From Pleurocapsa sp. MO_226.B13 (GTDB lineage Bacteria > Cyanobacteriota > Cyanobacteriia > Cyanobacteriales > Xenococcaceae), in contig JASJEI010000063.1 of assembly GCA_030064795.1 (NCBI GenBank), forward strand, positions 1 through 36,860: DNA of 36,860 nucleotides, given 5' to 3'. Below the pieces are notes generated by a model that saw nothing but the letters and a program-made list of their open reading frames with translations, was not told the origin of the DNA and made no database searches. The position numbers and the translations under genes were made by a program. Positions 9,801 to 18,229 of the stretch are shown piece after piece. The number at the start of each line of letters is the position of its first letter. The first letter of the stretch is position 1.

Positions 9801-10488
9801 TAAAAGGTATTGTTAACTTAACTAAATGAAAGCGCGAAAATTGAGTTGGAAATGCGACTTCGAGCACAGTTTGAATAAAAAAATCGACGAATCTAGTTAA
9901 ATGGCTATTAATGCAGCTAGAGCAGCTTTACAGGACAGAAATTTTCTAACCTTACAGCTATTTTAAATAGCTTACTTTAAGCTGTATACTCACGGCAATA
10001 TAGTACGTGAAAGAAGATGTTAGTGCGAGCCAAAATAGTAACTTTCGATTGTAACAATAGCATAAATATAGGTAAGAGCGTAATTGTTTTCAGCATAATT
10101 TAGAATTGTAATATTTTTGCATTGAGCAATGTTTTTAACAAAATTTTAGTATCGAAAGGTAAAAAATCAAGTTATTTATGCTACTGTACTAAATTTTTGT
10201 CTGCTAAATTTTCGCGCTCCCAAGTGTAAAAAATAGAAAAATTCTAAATACGATCGAGAACCAGTAACCACCAAGCAGGATGTAGTTTTTATTTTTGCAG
10301 TTAACGCGCCTATCAATAGTAAATTAACTAGCCTGAAATTTTAATGAGAATTTTCTCATCTTCGCTAATTTTTGGGTAAAGCTCGTCGCGCTCTATCCTA
10401 CAAAAAAATTGAGGTTAGTTGAAAACTCGGTCTTCAACTAACCTCAATTGTTACTGTCATGTTTATTATCTATCTGTAGTATTAGTGA
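9801..10488. other. Gap between response regulator and kinases
   Basis: No gene seen. It contains the regulator's terminator (10402-10449) and presumably the kinase promoter, which I could not place. Confidence 0.5.
10402..10449 (-). terminator. Intrinsic terminator of the response-regulator gene
   Basis: There is a perfect 17-bp stem (10407-10423 with 10433-10449) with a 9-base loop. On the minus strand it is followed by seven T residues. It lies 40 bases after the stop codon of the regulator. Confidence 0.92.
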
Positions 10489-11169
10489 TTACGCACAGCT
10501 AGAATTGAGGCGATATCCCAGTCCATAAACTGTTTCGATAAAGTCATTGGCAGCTCCAACCTTGGACAGTTTTTTTCTTAAACGTCTAATATGAGCTTTA
10601 ATTGCATCCTCATCGGGTGGCTCTTCAAATGACCAAAGATTCTCTAAAATTGCATTGCGACTCAATAGTTTACCGCCATTGCGCATAAATAACTCTAACA
10701 AACAATACTCTTTGGGAGTTAATTTTAATGCCTGCTCTTGATATTTGACTTTACAGGTATTGGAGTTGAGGCTCAACTGACCCCACTTTAGGATCGGAGA
10801 CATTGAGGCAATTCCCCGACGCAACAAAGCACGAACGCGGGCTAATAATTCATCCAACTTATAGGGTTTGACTATATAGTCGTCAGCACCTGCATCCAAC
10901 CCCTGGACTTTTTCGGCAGTAGTATCTTTTGCCGTCAACATCAGCACTGGCATTTCGTAGTCGCGATCGCGCAGCTGACGACAAAGACTAAAACCGTCAA
11001 GTTTAGGTAGCATTACATCTAATAGGACTAAATCGTAATCAAAAGCTTCGACAAAATCCCAACCTTCTTGACCATCAGTTGCCACGTCAACTACATATTG
11101 CTGGTCGGTTAAAACCTCTTTGAGTAATTCGCTGATTTCCCAGTCATCTTCAACTAATAAAAGTTTCAT
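10489..11169 (-). CDS. OmpR-family response regulator
   Basis: The 226 residues consist of a receiver domain (VEDD near residue 8, phosphoacceptor D51 in LLDVMLP, T79, K101 in YIVKPY) and a C-terminal winged helix (LTPKEYCLLELFMRNGG, then AHIRRLRKKL and TVYGLGYRL). It is a DNA-binding transcription factor of the RppA/NrsR-like type. An AGAGG ribosome site lies six bases before the ATG. The leader holds a tandem 14-bp repeat. Its partners are probably the two kinases downstream. Possible targets include its own promoter and the divergent gene set starting at 11944. Confidence 0.92.
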   Translation of the reverse strand: MKLLLVEDDWEISELLKEVLTDQQYVVDVATDGQEGWDFVEAFDYDLVLLDVMLPKLDGFSLCRQLRDRDYEMPVLMLTAKDTTAEKVQGLDAGADDYIVKPYKLDELLARVRALLRRGIASMSPILKWGQLSLNSNTCKVKYQEQALKLTPKEYCLLELFMRNGGKLLSRNAILENLWSFEEPPDEDAIKAHIRRLRKKLSKVGAANDFIETVYGLGYRLNSSCA

Positions 11170-11179
11170 TCAATACCTC

Positions 11180-11207
11180 TTGGAGTGTGGTTTTTGGAGT
11201 GTGGTTT
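11180..11207. repeat. Tandem 14-bp repeat in the regulator's leader
   Basis: TTGGAGTGTGGTTT occurs twice head to tail just upstream of the regulator's ribosome site, followed by a partial third copy (GTGTGGTTTG). It could be an autoregulatory binding site. Confidence 0.6.
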
Positions 11208-11559
11208 GTGTGGTTTGTTTTTTACCGTCGATTGATTAACAAGTTTAAGTTACGGTCATGGGTTCAGGATGCTGTAGACAGCTATGAATCTCTGACTGTG
11301 AATGTATATTTTGCTCTTTGAGATGAAGTTGAAGGTTTAAAGCCTTACTTTTGCCTACAAACTTGAATTTCTGCTCTATCCCTTCACAAAATCCGCTCAA
11401 CTTTGGTTAGTTTATAACAAAAATTAACTTTTGACAAACAGTTTTTAGAGATTCCCAAAATCGTGCACAATACTAGGAATTTTGGTCAACACTGGTTATT
11501 ATTTGATACCCATTGCTTCAGTCTGCCTGAATTCAAGTAAGAAAGATAAGAGCAAAATG

Positions 11560-11611
11560 TAAATTTCTGGTAAAGCCCCGGTCAAAAAAGATAAATTTCT
11601 GGCAAAGTCCA
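11560..11611. promoter_or_regulatory. Direct repeats spaced 32 bp, candidate operator
   Basis: TAAATTTCTGGTAAAGCCCC (11560) recurs as TAAATTTCTGGCAAAGTCC (11592) with two mismatches. The 32-bp period is about three helical turns, which suits an OmpR-type dimer array. It lies about 330 bases before the 89-aa gene. The function is inferred. Confidence 0.4.
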
Positions 11612-11943
11612 GATTTACAACACATACTAGTAGAAATATCCAGATTATGTATTCAGTATGTATTAAATAAGTTTTGTATTAGTAGCCTGGCAAAATTTTG
11701 TCGAGGGATCGAATATAGATATAGAAAAAAGTGTTTACTATGTAGTGACCAAAAACAATCTGGCGGTAAATAAATAATTAATTTTTTCAGGCTTTTTCTA
11801 GACAATCAAAGGGTTTGAGGTAACTGGCACCGGATCTTTTCAGAATTTGTTCCGAGTTTGTTACCTTAATTCTACTAACCTGAGTGTGAAATAAGTGCAT
11901 AGCCCGTCTACAGCTATTACTACCTAAAGAAGAGGGATTTCTT

Positions 11944-12213
11944 ATGGCTACTCCAAAACTCAGATTAGTTACTACCAGTAGAAGATTTAACACTACTAAT
12001 TGTCGGGCATCATCAGCAGGCGTACATCTACCTGCGGGAAGATATATTGCTCCTGGGGCCAAGATTATAACTCAATCAGCAGCTAACAGTTTACCTTCGG
12101 TGCGTCAAAAGGTGAATTACCAGACTCGCAAACCCAGCTTGTTTGCTAATAAACCTTTGCGTCTAACTGTGAGTCAAAGACCCAAGCAGGTAGCAACTTA
12201 TAAGGCAGCCTAA
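11944..12213 (+). CDS. Small basic protein with CcmM-type gamma-carbonic-anhydrase cap motif
   Basis: The 89-residue protein is strongly basic, with no signal peptide or membrane helix. Residues 26-60 (GVHLPAGRYIAPGAKIITQ ... NYQ) align without gaps to residues 163-197 of the gamma carbonic anhydrase at 28812-29489, with 17 of 35 identities including GRY, GA, TQ, AAN and LP. In CcmM this segment closes the left-handed beta helix and leads into the C-terminal helix. No zinc-ligand histidines are present, so it cannot be an enzyme itself. It may associate with the gamma carbonic anhydrase or a carboxysome component, or be a relic of a lost enzyme. It precedes pxcA by 59 bases on the same strand. 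A GAGG element lies before the ATG. Confidence 0.7.
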   Translation: MATPKLRLVTTSRRFNTTNCRASSAGVHLPAGRYIAPGAKIITQSAANSLPSVRQKVNYQTRKPSLFANKPLRLTVSQRPKQVATYKAA

Positions 12214-12272
12214 TATGAGTGCAATATTTCTGCCTAATTAATACTAGTTTTACATTTATCCTTTATTGAACG

Positions 12273-13589
12273 ATGACATCTACTTTTCCTCCACGAAAAT
12301 CCCCTTTTAGCCAGCTTAAAGAGCAATTTTTTGGTAATCCAGAACGATCGCTTAAAGAAGCCTACGAAGCTGCCTCTAGAATTAAATCAATTGAAAATCA
12401 CTACTTTAGTGGTTATAGAGTACCAATTGAATCTTTAACCAGCGATCGCTTACAGGCAGAAGTACAAGAAAACTTAGAAATTTTACAAAGTCGAATCGAA
12501 GAATTTAACTCCAGCAGTTCCGCTTCGGGTAAACTCGGTTCAAATCATTTAGAAAAGCTAGTTTTTGCCGAAGGCATCTTAGCCAACTACACCATCACTC
12601 AGAATCCAGCATCGGCAATTATGCCAGTCTCCCAGCCTGGAGGAGCAGCTCATTCATCCAGCAGTATTGTCGATGTTACCTCGGCTGTAGAACCAGTCAG
12701 ACAACACAATCCTTATCTCAACCAAGCTAATCCTCCCCGCCAGCAAAAGCCCAAAGAAACTTCGCCTCTAAACTCGATATTTAATGCGGGGCTTAATGCG
12801 GGAACGGGATCGGTTGGTAAAACCTTTGGCAAGATTAAACAAGAGCTTAATCCCAAATCAGAACAGGAAGTAGTAGACGAGTTTCGTCGTTCCCGTGCGG
12901 TTACAGTAGTCGGTGTCAGGCTACTAGCATTATTGATTATTGTGCCGATAGTGACACAGCAAGTCTCCAAGCACCTAGCGATCGCTCCGATCGTCGAGCA
13001 GTATCGAGGCGGAGAAGAAGCGGCGGTAGTAATCGACAACTTGAACTCAGAATGGAAAGAAGAAGCATTGGTAGAGCTGAATACCTACGAAGAGCAACTA
13101 AAAATGGATCGGATGCTCAAAGGTGTGCCAGCGATGTCTTCTGAAGAAATGGAAGAGAAAGTTCAAGAAAAGGCTAACGAAATTGCTGAAGTTTACCATC
13201 GCAAGAGCAACAATTCTGTTAGTAATGTTTTTGCAGATATCGTAGGACTCTTTGCCTTTGCCTTGGTCTTGTTAGTCCGCAGAAAAGATATTAGTGTTCT
13301 TAAGTCCTTTATCGACAATATTATCTATGGATTGAGCGATAGTGCCAAAGCCTTTGCCATCATTCTATTTACAGATATGTTTGTTGGTTTCCACTCTCCT
13401 CACGGTTGGGAAGTTCTGTTAGAGAGTTTCTCCAACCATTTAGGGATTGCTGCCAATCATAGTGCGATCTCCTTGTTTATCGCTACGGTGCCGGTGGTGA
13501 TGGATACGATCATGAAATATTGGATCTTCAGATATCTCAGCCGTATGTCTGCTTCCACTGTGGCAACCTTGAAAGAGATGAATGAATAA
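12273..13589 (+). CDS. pxcA: Proton extrusion protein PxcA (CemA family)
   Basis: The 438 residues match the cyanobacterial PxcA/CotA length. The N-terminal 200 residues are soluble and end in a low-complexity linker. Four membrane helices follow at about 208-228, 318-336, 351-371 and 395-418. The CemA signature FTDMFVGFHSPHGWE (residues 364-378) is intact. PxcA is needed for light-induced proton release and influences inorganic carbon and pH homeostasis, acting in the cytoplasmic or envelope membrane. It is the first large gene of the plus-strand cluster and is followed by the bestrophin-like and NDH-1 genes, which suits a role in proton/bicarbonate balance. The PxcL paralogue is an alternative name that only a phylogeny could settle. 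Confidence 0.88.
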   Translation: MTSTFPPRKSPFSQLKEQFFGNPERSLKEAYEAASRIKSIENHYFSGYRVPIESLTSDRLQAEVQENLEILQSRIEEFNSSSSASGKLGSNHLEKLVFAEGILANYTITQNPASAIMPVSQPGGAAHSSSSIVDVTSAVEPVRQHNPYLNQANPPRQQKPKETSPLNSIFNAGLNAGTGSVGKTFGKIKQELNPKSEQEVVDEFRRSRAVTVVGVRLLALLIIVPIVTQQVSKHLAIAPIVEQYRGGEEAAVVIDNLNSEWKEEALVELNTYEEQLKMDRMLKGVPAMSSEEMEEKVQEKANEIAEVYHRKSNNSVSNVFADIVGLFAFALVLLVRRKDISVLKSFIDNIIYGLSDSAKAFAIILFTDMFVGFHSPHGWEVLLESFSNHLGIAANHSAISLFIATVPVVMDTIMKYWIFRYLSRMSASTVATLKEMNE

Positions 13590-13639
13590 AGATTTTCTCA
13601 ATCAAATTCGCTGTAATTTCTACTGCTGCAATTGAAATT

Positions 13640-13945
13640 ATGGCATTGCATAGCTGCGGGATGATTTTAAAATTGCTGAAATTGGTAATAATTGCCAGTG
13701 GCTATTTTCAAACCATCCCTCTAATTAATGCAAAGTTGAAATTATATATTTTAGGTTTCGTTTTGGTGCAACTTAACTTTTTACTGCAAACATCACAGGA
13801 GACTAATAACCAAATAAATATTAGTGTTGCTGAATCGAGATTTGTCACCTTATTAAAAAGTATAGATATAGCAATACGAACCAATATTAGGACGCTTATT
13901 ACTCATTATCGATCGTTGACGAGGGATTATTTAGACTTGTCCTAA
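13640..13945 (+). CDS. Hypothetical protein, weak candidate
   Basis: A 101-residue frame with a hydrophobic first half (LILKLLKLVIIASGYF-like and LKLYILGFVLVQLNFLL segments) and a polar end. I do not recognise it. It fits between pxcA and the bestrophin-like gene, and has no clear ribosome site. It may be spurious. Confidence 0.3.
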   Translation: MALHSCGMILKLLKLVIIASGYFQTIPLINAKLKLYILGFVLVQLNFLLQTSQETNNQINISVAESRFVTLLKSIDIAIRTNIRTLITHYRSLTRDYLDLS

Positions 13946-13992
13946 CCACAAGACGTACTGCGATAACTGCCCAGAGAATCATTATCGGTTTC

Positions 13993-15279
13993 ATGCTTCA
14001 AATCAGCAAACTCCGAACATCAATGCAAGTGAAATGGAAAAAGTTACTAATCAAAATAGCAGTGTGGTTGATGTCCGAGATTCTCTTTAACTTAATGGGA
14101 ATAGATGACCTGGTAGACTACAGCGAATTCGTATTTGAGCAAAATTTGGCAAACAAAGAAAGATTAATCCTACTTATTAAAAGTTCAACTATGGCTACCA
14201 GAAGAAACTCTAGATTTGGCAAGAAGAAAAAGTTGCCCGACCCGCAAGAGATTTTAGCAAGAGCGCAAAAAAGCAATATATTGCAGTTTTTTCCCTCAAA
14301 AAAACAGCAGCAAGAATCTACCCAGGAACAAAAGGGAATTTACGCAGAAGCTCAACAGCACAAAAAAGAAATTATCCTGCGATTGGCAAAAACGGCTATT
14401 CCCAAAGTTTTACCTTGGGTAGCTTTATGTGGTGGTTACGGCTTTTTGATTTCCCTGCTCGATCGCTGGGAACTACTACCAACAATTATTTATAATCAAG
14501 CGATCGCCAATGTGGTCATTAGTCTGACCTTGACTTTAGGTTTGTTGCTAGTACACAAAATTGGTGTGGCTCGCGATCGCTTTGGTAAGGGCAGAAAACT
14601 CTGGGTCGCAATGGTCAACGTAATTCGCAATACGGTGCGCGGGATCTGGCTTTATATTGACGAACAAGAACCCCAAGACCGATATGAGAAAGAATCGACC
14701 ATGCATTTGGTAACTGCCTTTGCTGTGGCAACCAAGCTCCATTTGTGTAAGCGATCGCCAGAGGAGTTAAAGCCATTAGTTTCTCAGTTGGAATATAAAA
14801 GACTGCAAGTATCCAATCATGCTCCTTTAGATATTACTTTTTGGATTGGTGATTACTTGCAGCGTCAGTACGAACAAGAACAGTTAAATCTGTTTCAGTT
14901 TTCAGATTTGCAAAACTGTATTGATGAGATGGTCAATATTCTGGGGAATTGCGAGCGGATTGCAACTACCCCAGTTTATTTGATCCGTGACGTGACTTTA
15001 AAAGTTCTCTTGACGGCTTATTTGGTGATTTTTCCCTTGGGGATGATTGGTGGATTGGGTTGGAGTACTGGTTTAGTCATGACCTTTGTCAGCTTTGTTT
15101 ATCTGTCGATCGATGAAGTCAGAGCGAATCTTGAAACACCTTTTGGCAACGCTCAGAGCGATTTGTATTTAGATTATGTCTGCGACAAGATCGGACGCAA
15201 CGTCTCAGCTCTGATTCAGCAACCATCCCGTCCGCAAACCACAAAAGTTGTGATTAATTTACCCAAAAAAGCAGCTTGA
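13993..15279 (+). CDS. Bestrophin-like anion (candidate bicarbonate) channel
   Basis: The 428-residue product belongs to the bestrophin/UPF0187 family. Helices lie at about 138-156, 172-189 and 338-365. The family signature occurs in the form ARDRFGKGRKLWVAMVNVIRN at 193-213 (family pattern: S-Y-x-R-W-W-E-x-R-K-L-W). The segment IDEVRANLETPFGNAQSDLY near residue 373 matches the conserved IxxELExPFG region. Bestrophins form pentameric anion channels; algal thylakoid members are proposed to carry bicarbonate. The ATG at 14191 would give 362 residues. The extra 66 residues (KIAVWLMSEILFNLMGIDDL, then DYSEFVFE) look coding and hydrophobic, so I keep the longer start with caution. Its position between pxcA and ndhF favours a carbon or ion role. 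Confidence 0.78.
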   Translation: MLQISKLRTSMQVKWKKLLIKIAVWLMSEILFNLMGIDDLVDYSEFVFEQNLANKERLILLIKSSTMATRRNSRFGKKKKLPDPQEILARAQKSNILQFFPSKKQQQESTQEQKGIYAEAQQHKKEIILRLAKTAIPKVLPWVALCGGYGFLISLLDRWELLPTIIYNQAIANVVISLTLTLGLLLVHKIGVARDRFGKGRKLWVAMVNVIRNTVRGIWLYIDEQEPQDRYEKESTMHLVTAFAVATKLHLCKRSPEELKPLVSQLEYKRLQVSNHAPLDITFWIGDYLQRQYEQEQLNLFQFSDLQNCIDEMVNILGNCERIATTPVYLIRDVTLKVLLTAYLVIFPLGMIGGLGWSTGLVMTFVSFVYLSIDEVRANLETPFGNAQSDLYLDYVCDKIGRNVSALIQQPSRPQTTKVVINLPKKAA

Positions 15280-15325
15280 TCTCAATCTTGAATTTACGAT
15301 TTTTTATTTTTTTTCGGAGAAATCC

Positions 15326-15436
15326 ATGCTATCTATCTTGGAAAATTCAATGTTACTGGTATGGGCGATCGTTACCTTTTCAATTCCCATCATCCTGATC
15401 GTTCCCATCATCTTTGCTACCGATTCCTACGACTAA
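15326..15436 (+). CDS. 36-residue single-helix membrane peptide, PsbZ helix-1-like
   Basis: ATG at 15326 follows a GGAGA ribosome site by five bases and runs 36 codons to TAA. The product has a short N-terminus, one long hydrophobic helix (LLVWAIVTFSIPIILIVPII) and the acidic tail ATDSYD. The pattern V-x-F-S then V-P-x-x-F-A resembles the first helix of photosystem II PsbZ, but the second helix is absent. Small single-helix subunits are common in photosystems and NDH-1 (NdhP, NdhQ). It lies 46 bases after the bestrophin-like gene and 161 before ndhF, so it may be a subunit of either product. The coding call is good; the identity is open. Confidence 0.6.
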   Translation: MLSILENSMLLVWAIVTFSIPIILIVPIIFATDSYD

Positions 15437-15597
15437 ACCGCTTCTCCACAGTCACGAATAATTATCTCTGCAACAAGTCAGATATATTCAAGCGCGAGAA
15501 GATTTTTAGAATTTTTAGCTAGTTGTCCAATCTACATTAATGTCTGCTGGCTAGTAAGCAACAAACTAAGTAAACTAGATAACTCTCAGTTCAAGTA

Positions 15598-17556
15598 ATG
15601 GAAATACTTTATCAATATGCCTGGCTCATACCAGTGCTGCCCTTATTGGGATCGGCTTTGGTGGGCATAGGTCTAATCTCGTGCAACCGATTTACGAATA
15701 ATCTCAGACAAATCAATGCTGTTTTCCTAACCTCTCTAATTGGGACAGCAATGGTACTTTCTTTTGCCTTACTTTGGAGTCAAATCCAAGGACATGAGGC
15801 TTATACCCAGTCTATCGAATGGGCGACGGCAGATAATTTTCATTTGGTCGTCGGCTATACTATCGATGCTCTAAGCTCTCTGATGTTAGCGATCGTGACT
15901 ACGGTAGCTTTGTTGGTGATGATCTACACCGATGGCTACATGGCTCATGACCCTGGTTACGTCAGATTTTATGCTTATCTGAGTATCTTTAGTTCTTCAA
16001 TGTTAGGTTTGGTAGTTAGTTCCAATCTCCTGCAAATCTATATCTTCTGGGAACTAGTGGGGATGTGTTCTTATCTCCTCATTGGTTTTTGGTACGATCG
16101 CCCCGCTGCTGCTGCTGCTGCCCAGAAAGCCTTTGTTACCAATCGCGTCGGTGACTTTGGTTTGCTGTTGGGAATACTCGGTTTGTATTGGACAACAGGT
16201 AGTTTTGACTTTGCCATTATCGGCTCGAGGCTACAAGACTTAGTTGCCTCTGGTGCCTTGTCGGGAATTTTGGCAGCTACGTTTGCTCTTTTGGTCTTCT
16301 TGGGTCCAGTGGCAAAATCAGCCCAGTTCCCCCTTCATGTCTGGCTACCAGACGCGATGGAAGGGCCGACACCGATCTCGGCATTGATTCATGCTGCCAC
16401 CATGGTTGCTGCTGGAGTTTTCTTAATTGCTCGGATGTATCCAGTCTTCGAGCAGATTCCTGTAGTGATGAACACGATCGCCTGGACTGGTGCTACTACC
16501 GCTTTATTGGGTGCAGCGATCGCTCTCACTCAAAACGACCTCAAAAAGGGGTTGGCATATTCTACGATGTCTCAACTCGGCTACATGGTCATGGCGATGG
16601 GGATAGGTGGATATACCGCTGGTTTGTTTCACCTGATGACTCATGCCTGTTTTAAAGCGATGTTGTTTCTCTGTTCTGGTTCGGTAATTCACGGCATGGA
16701 AGCAGTAGTCGGACACGACCCCGTTTTGGCTCAGGATATGCGCTTGATGGGCGGTTTGCGCAAATATATGCCCCTAACTGCGACTACTTTCTTGATTGGT
16801 ACCCTCGCAATTTGCGGAATTCCTCCTTTTGCTGGTTTTTGGTCAAAAGATGAAATCCTGGGCTTGGCTTTTAGTGTTAATCCTGCCCTGTGGTTTATCG
16901 GCTGGGCAACTGCTGGACTGACAGCTTTTTATATGTTCCGCATTTACTTTATGACCTTTGAAGGCGAGTTTCGCGGTAACCAAAAATTCAGCTTAAAAGC
17001 AAAAGGACATAACCAATATCCCCACGAATCATCTCTGACGATGACTTTGCCCCTGATAGTTCTGGCCGTTCCTTCTTGTTTTCTCGGTTGGATGGGTAGA
17101 CCTTGGAATAATGTTTTTGAGCAATTGATTCATGCTCCTGGAGAAGTCGTGAGCGCGACTAGTCAGTTTGAACTTCCAGAATTTTTGACTATGGCTGGTA
17201 GTTCTGTCGGTGTGGCATTAATCGGAATTACTCTTGCTTCCTTGATGTATCTGCAAGGAAAAATCGAACCCAAAGCGATCGCATTCAAATATCCCAGACT
17301 TTATCAGTTATCCTTCAATAAATTTTACTTTGACGATCTCTATCAGGCTGTATTTGTCGTCGGCTGTCGCCGTATTGCCAGACAAATTATGGAAATTGAC
17401 CGTTTGGTTGTTGATGGTATAGTTAATATAACTGGTTTAGTTGCTCTTGCCAGTGGAGAAGGTTTTAAATATTTTGAAACTGGTCGCGTCCAATTCTACG
17501 CTCTAACTATTTTTGTTACGGTCTTGGGTTTTGCACTTATATTTAGCTTGGCTTAG
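15598..17556 (+). CDS. ndhF: NAD(P)H-quinone oxidoreductase subunit 5, NdhF1-type
   Basis: The 652-residue antiporter-like subunit of the NDH-1 membrane arm pumps protons and carries the long lateral helix. It follows NdhF1 closely: MEILYQYAWLIPVLPLLGSA at the start, the helix-5 glutamate in YIFWELVGMCSYLLIGFW, the channel lysine in VAKSAQFPLHVWLPDAMEGP, and LAYSTMSQLGYM. The hydrophilic loop after FEGEFRG is shorter than in typical NdhF1, which explains much of the reduced length. The NdhF3/NdhF4 proteins of CO2-uptake complexes are less similar, as far as I can recall. No CupA/CupB gene is near. A second copy elsewhere cannot be excluded, so it may be either the housekeeping gene or a specialised paralogue. 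Confidence 0.92.
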   Translation: MEILYQYAWLIPVLPLLGSALVGIGLISCNRFTNNLRQINAVFLTSLIGTAMVLSFALLWSQIQGHEAYTQSIEWATADNFHLVVGYTIDALSSLMLAIVTTVALLVMIYTDGYMAHDPGYVRFYAYLSIFSSSMLGLVVSSNLLQIYIFWELVGMCSYLLIGFWYDRPAAAAAAQKAFVTNRVGDFGLLLGILGLYWTTGSFDFAIIGSRLQDLVASGALSGILAATFALLVFLGPVAKSAQFPLHVWLPDAMEGPTPISALIHAATMVAAGVFLIARMYPVFEQIPVVMNTIAWTGATTALLGAAIALTQNDLKKGLAYSTMSQLGYMVMAMGIGGYTAGLFHLMTHACFKAMLFLCSGSVIHGMEAVVGHDPVLAQDMRLMGGLRKYMPLTATTFLIGTLAICGIPPFAGFWSKDEILGLAFSVNPALWFIGWATAGLTAFYMFRIYFMTFEGEFRGNQKFSLKAKGHNQYPHESSLTMTLPLIVLAVPSCFLGWMGRPWNNVFEQLIHAPGEVVSATSQFELPEFLTMAGSSVGVALIGITLASLMYLQGKIEPKAIAFKYPRLYQLSFNKFYFDDLYQAVFVVGCRRIARQIMEIDRLVVDGIVNITGLVALASGEGFKYFETGRVQFYALTIFVTVLGFALIFSLA

Positions 17557-17809
17557 TTAGTTTTTTAGGCGTTGCTTGCTACAAACTACTGTACGGGGTG
17601 AACGGGGCGTACCCAACAGCGCAATCATTCTCTCATTGAAGAGCAAGCCAGCGGACACCAATAAATATCGTCAGGAAATCTCACGGCAATCGAAAATCAC
17701 CAACTTCGGTAATCCCATCGCCGTTTCCCAAAGACCTACACTCCGCTGTGTGAAACGCCCCTAACCATTAACCACTGTACGAACGTGACTCGAAACGTCA
17801 CTACTAACT

Positions 17810-18172
17810 ATGAAAAATCTTTTAATTGTTGAAGACTCTTTTATTGACTTAAACACTTTTATCCCCTTATTCTTAAGAAAAGGCTTTAACGTTTTGATCA
17901 CCAGAAGCGGAACGGAAGCACTAAAAATCATTGAAAATAATCAACCAGACATCATTCTTCTGGACATTATTCTACCCGACATCAGCGGGTTCGATATCTG
18001 CCAGCAGCTTAAAGCCAAGGCAAAAACCAAAAAAATTCCTATTGTTATTTGTTCGATCAGAAGAAGTGAAATAGAACAATTTTGGGGTTTGAGAATAGGA
18101 GCCAATGCCTATCTAACCAAACCCGTAGCCAAACACAACCTAGTTAGTACTATCGATCGCTTAGTTGCCTAG
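17810..18172 (+). CDS. Single-domain CheY-like response regulator
   Basis: The 120 residues are a receiver domain only: VEDS at the N-terminus, phosphoacceptor aspartate in IILLDIILPDISGFDIC, and the conserved lysine in AYLTKPV. It is paralogous to the PilH/PixH-like protein at 31449-31820, sharing the FWGL...GA-AYLTKP ending. It sits alone between ndhF and a transposase-like HTH gene, so its kinase is unknown. The chemotaxis system at the right of the window is one candidate. Confidence 0.85.
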   Translation: MKNLLIVEDSFIDLNTFIPLFLRKGFNVLITRSGTEALKIIENNQPDIILLDIILPDISGFDICQQLKAKAKTKKIPIVICSIRRSEIEQFWGLRIGANAYLTKPVAKHNLVSTIDRLVA

Positions 18173-18229
18173 TCTAATGAGCTAGACAACAATTTTTTTA
18201 AACAAAACAAACATCGAGAAGAAACAAAG

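Larger units (their letters stand above)
11170..11943. other. Divergent intergenic region between regulator and cap-motif gene
   Basis: About 770 bases without a gene. It separates the minus-strand signalling genes from the plus-strand carbon/proton cluster. It carries the tandem 14-bp repeat at its left edge and a spaced direct repeat at 11560-11611, so it is the likely control region for both directions. Confidence 0.55.

Noticed and set aside
17576..17764. 62-residue frame after ndhF
   Set aside because: Composition is unlike a protein, there is no ribosome site, and it lies in a spacer with no recognisable similarity.
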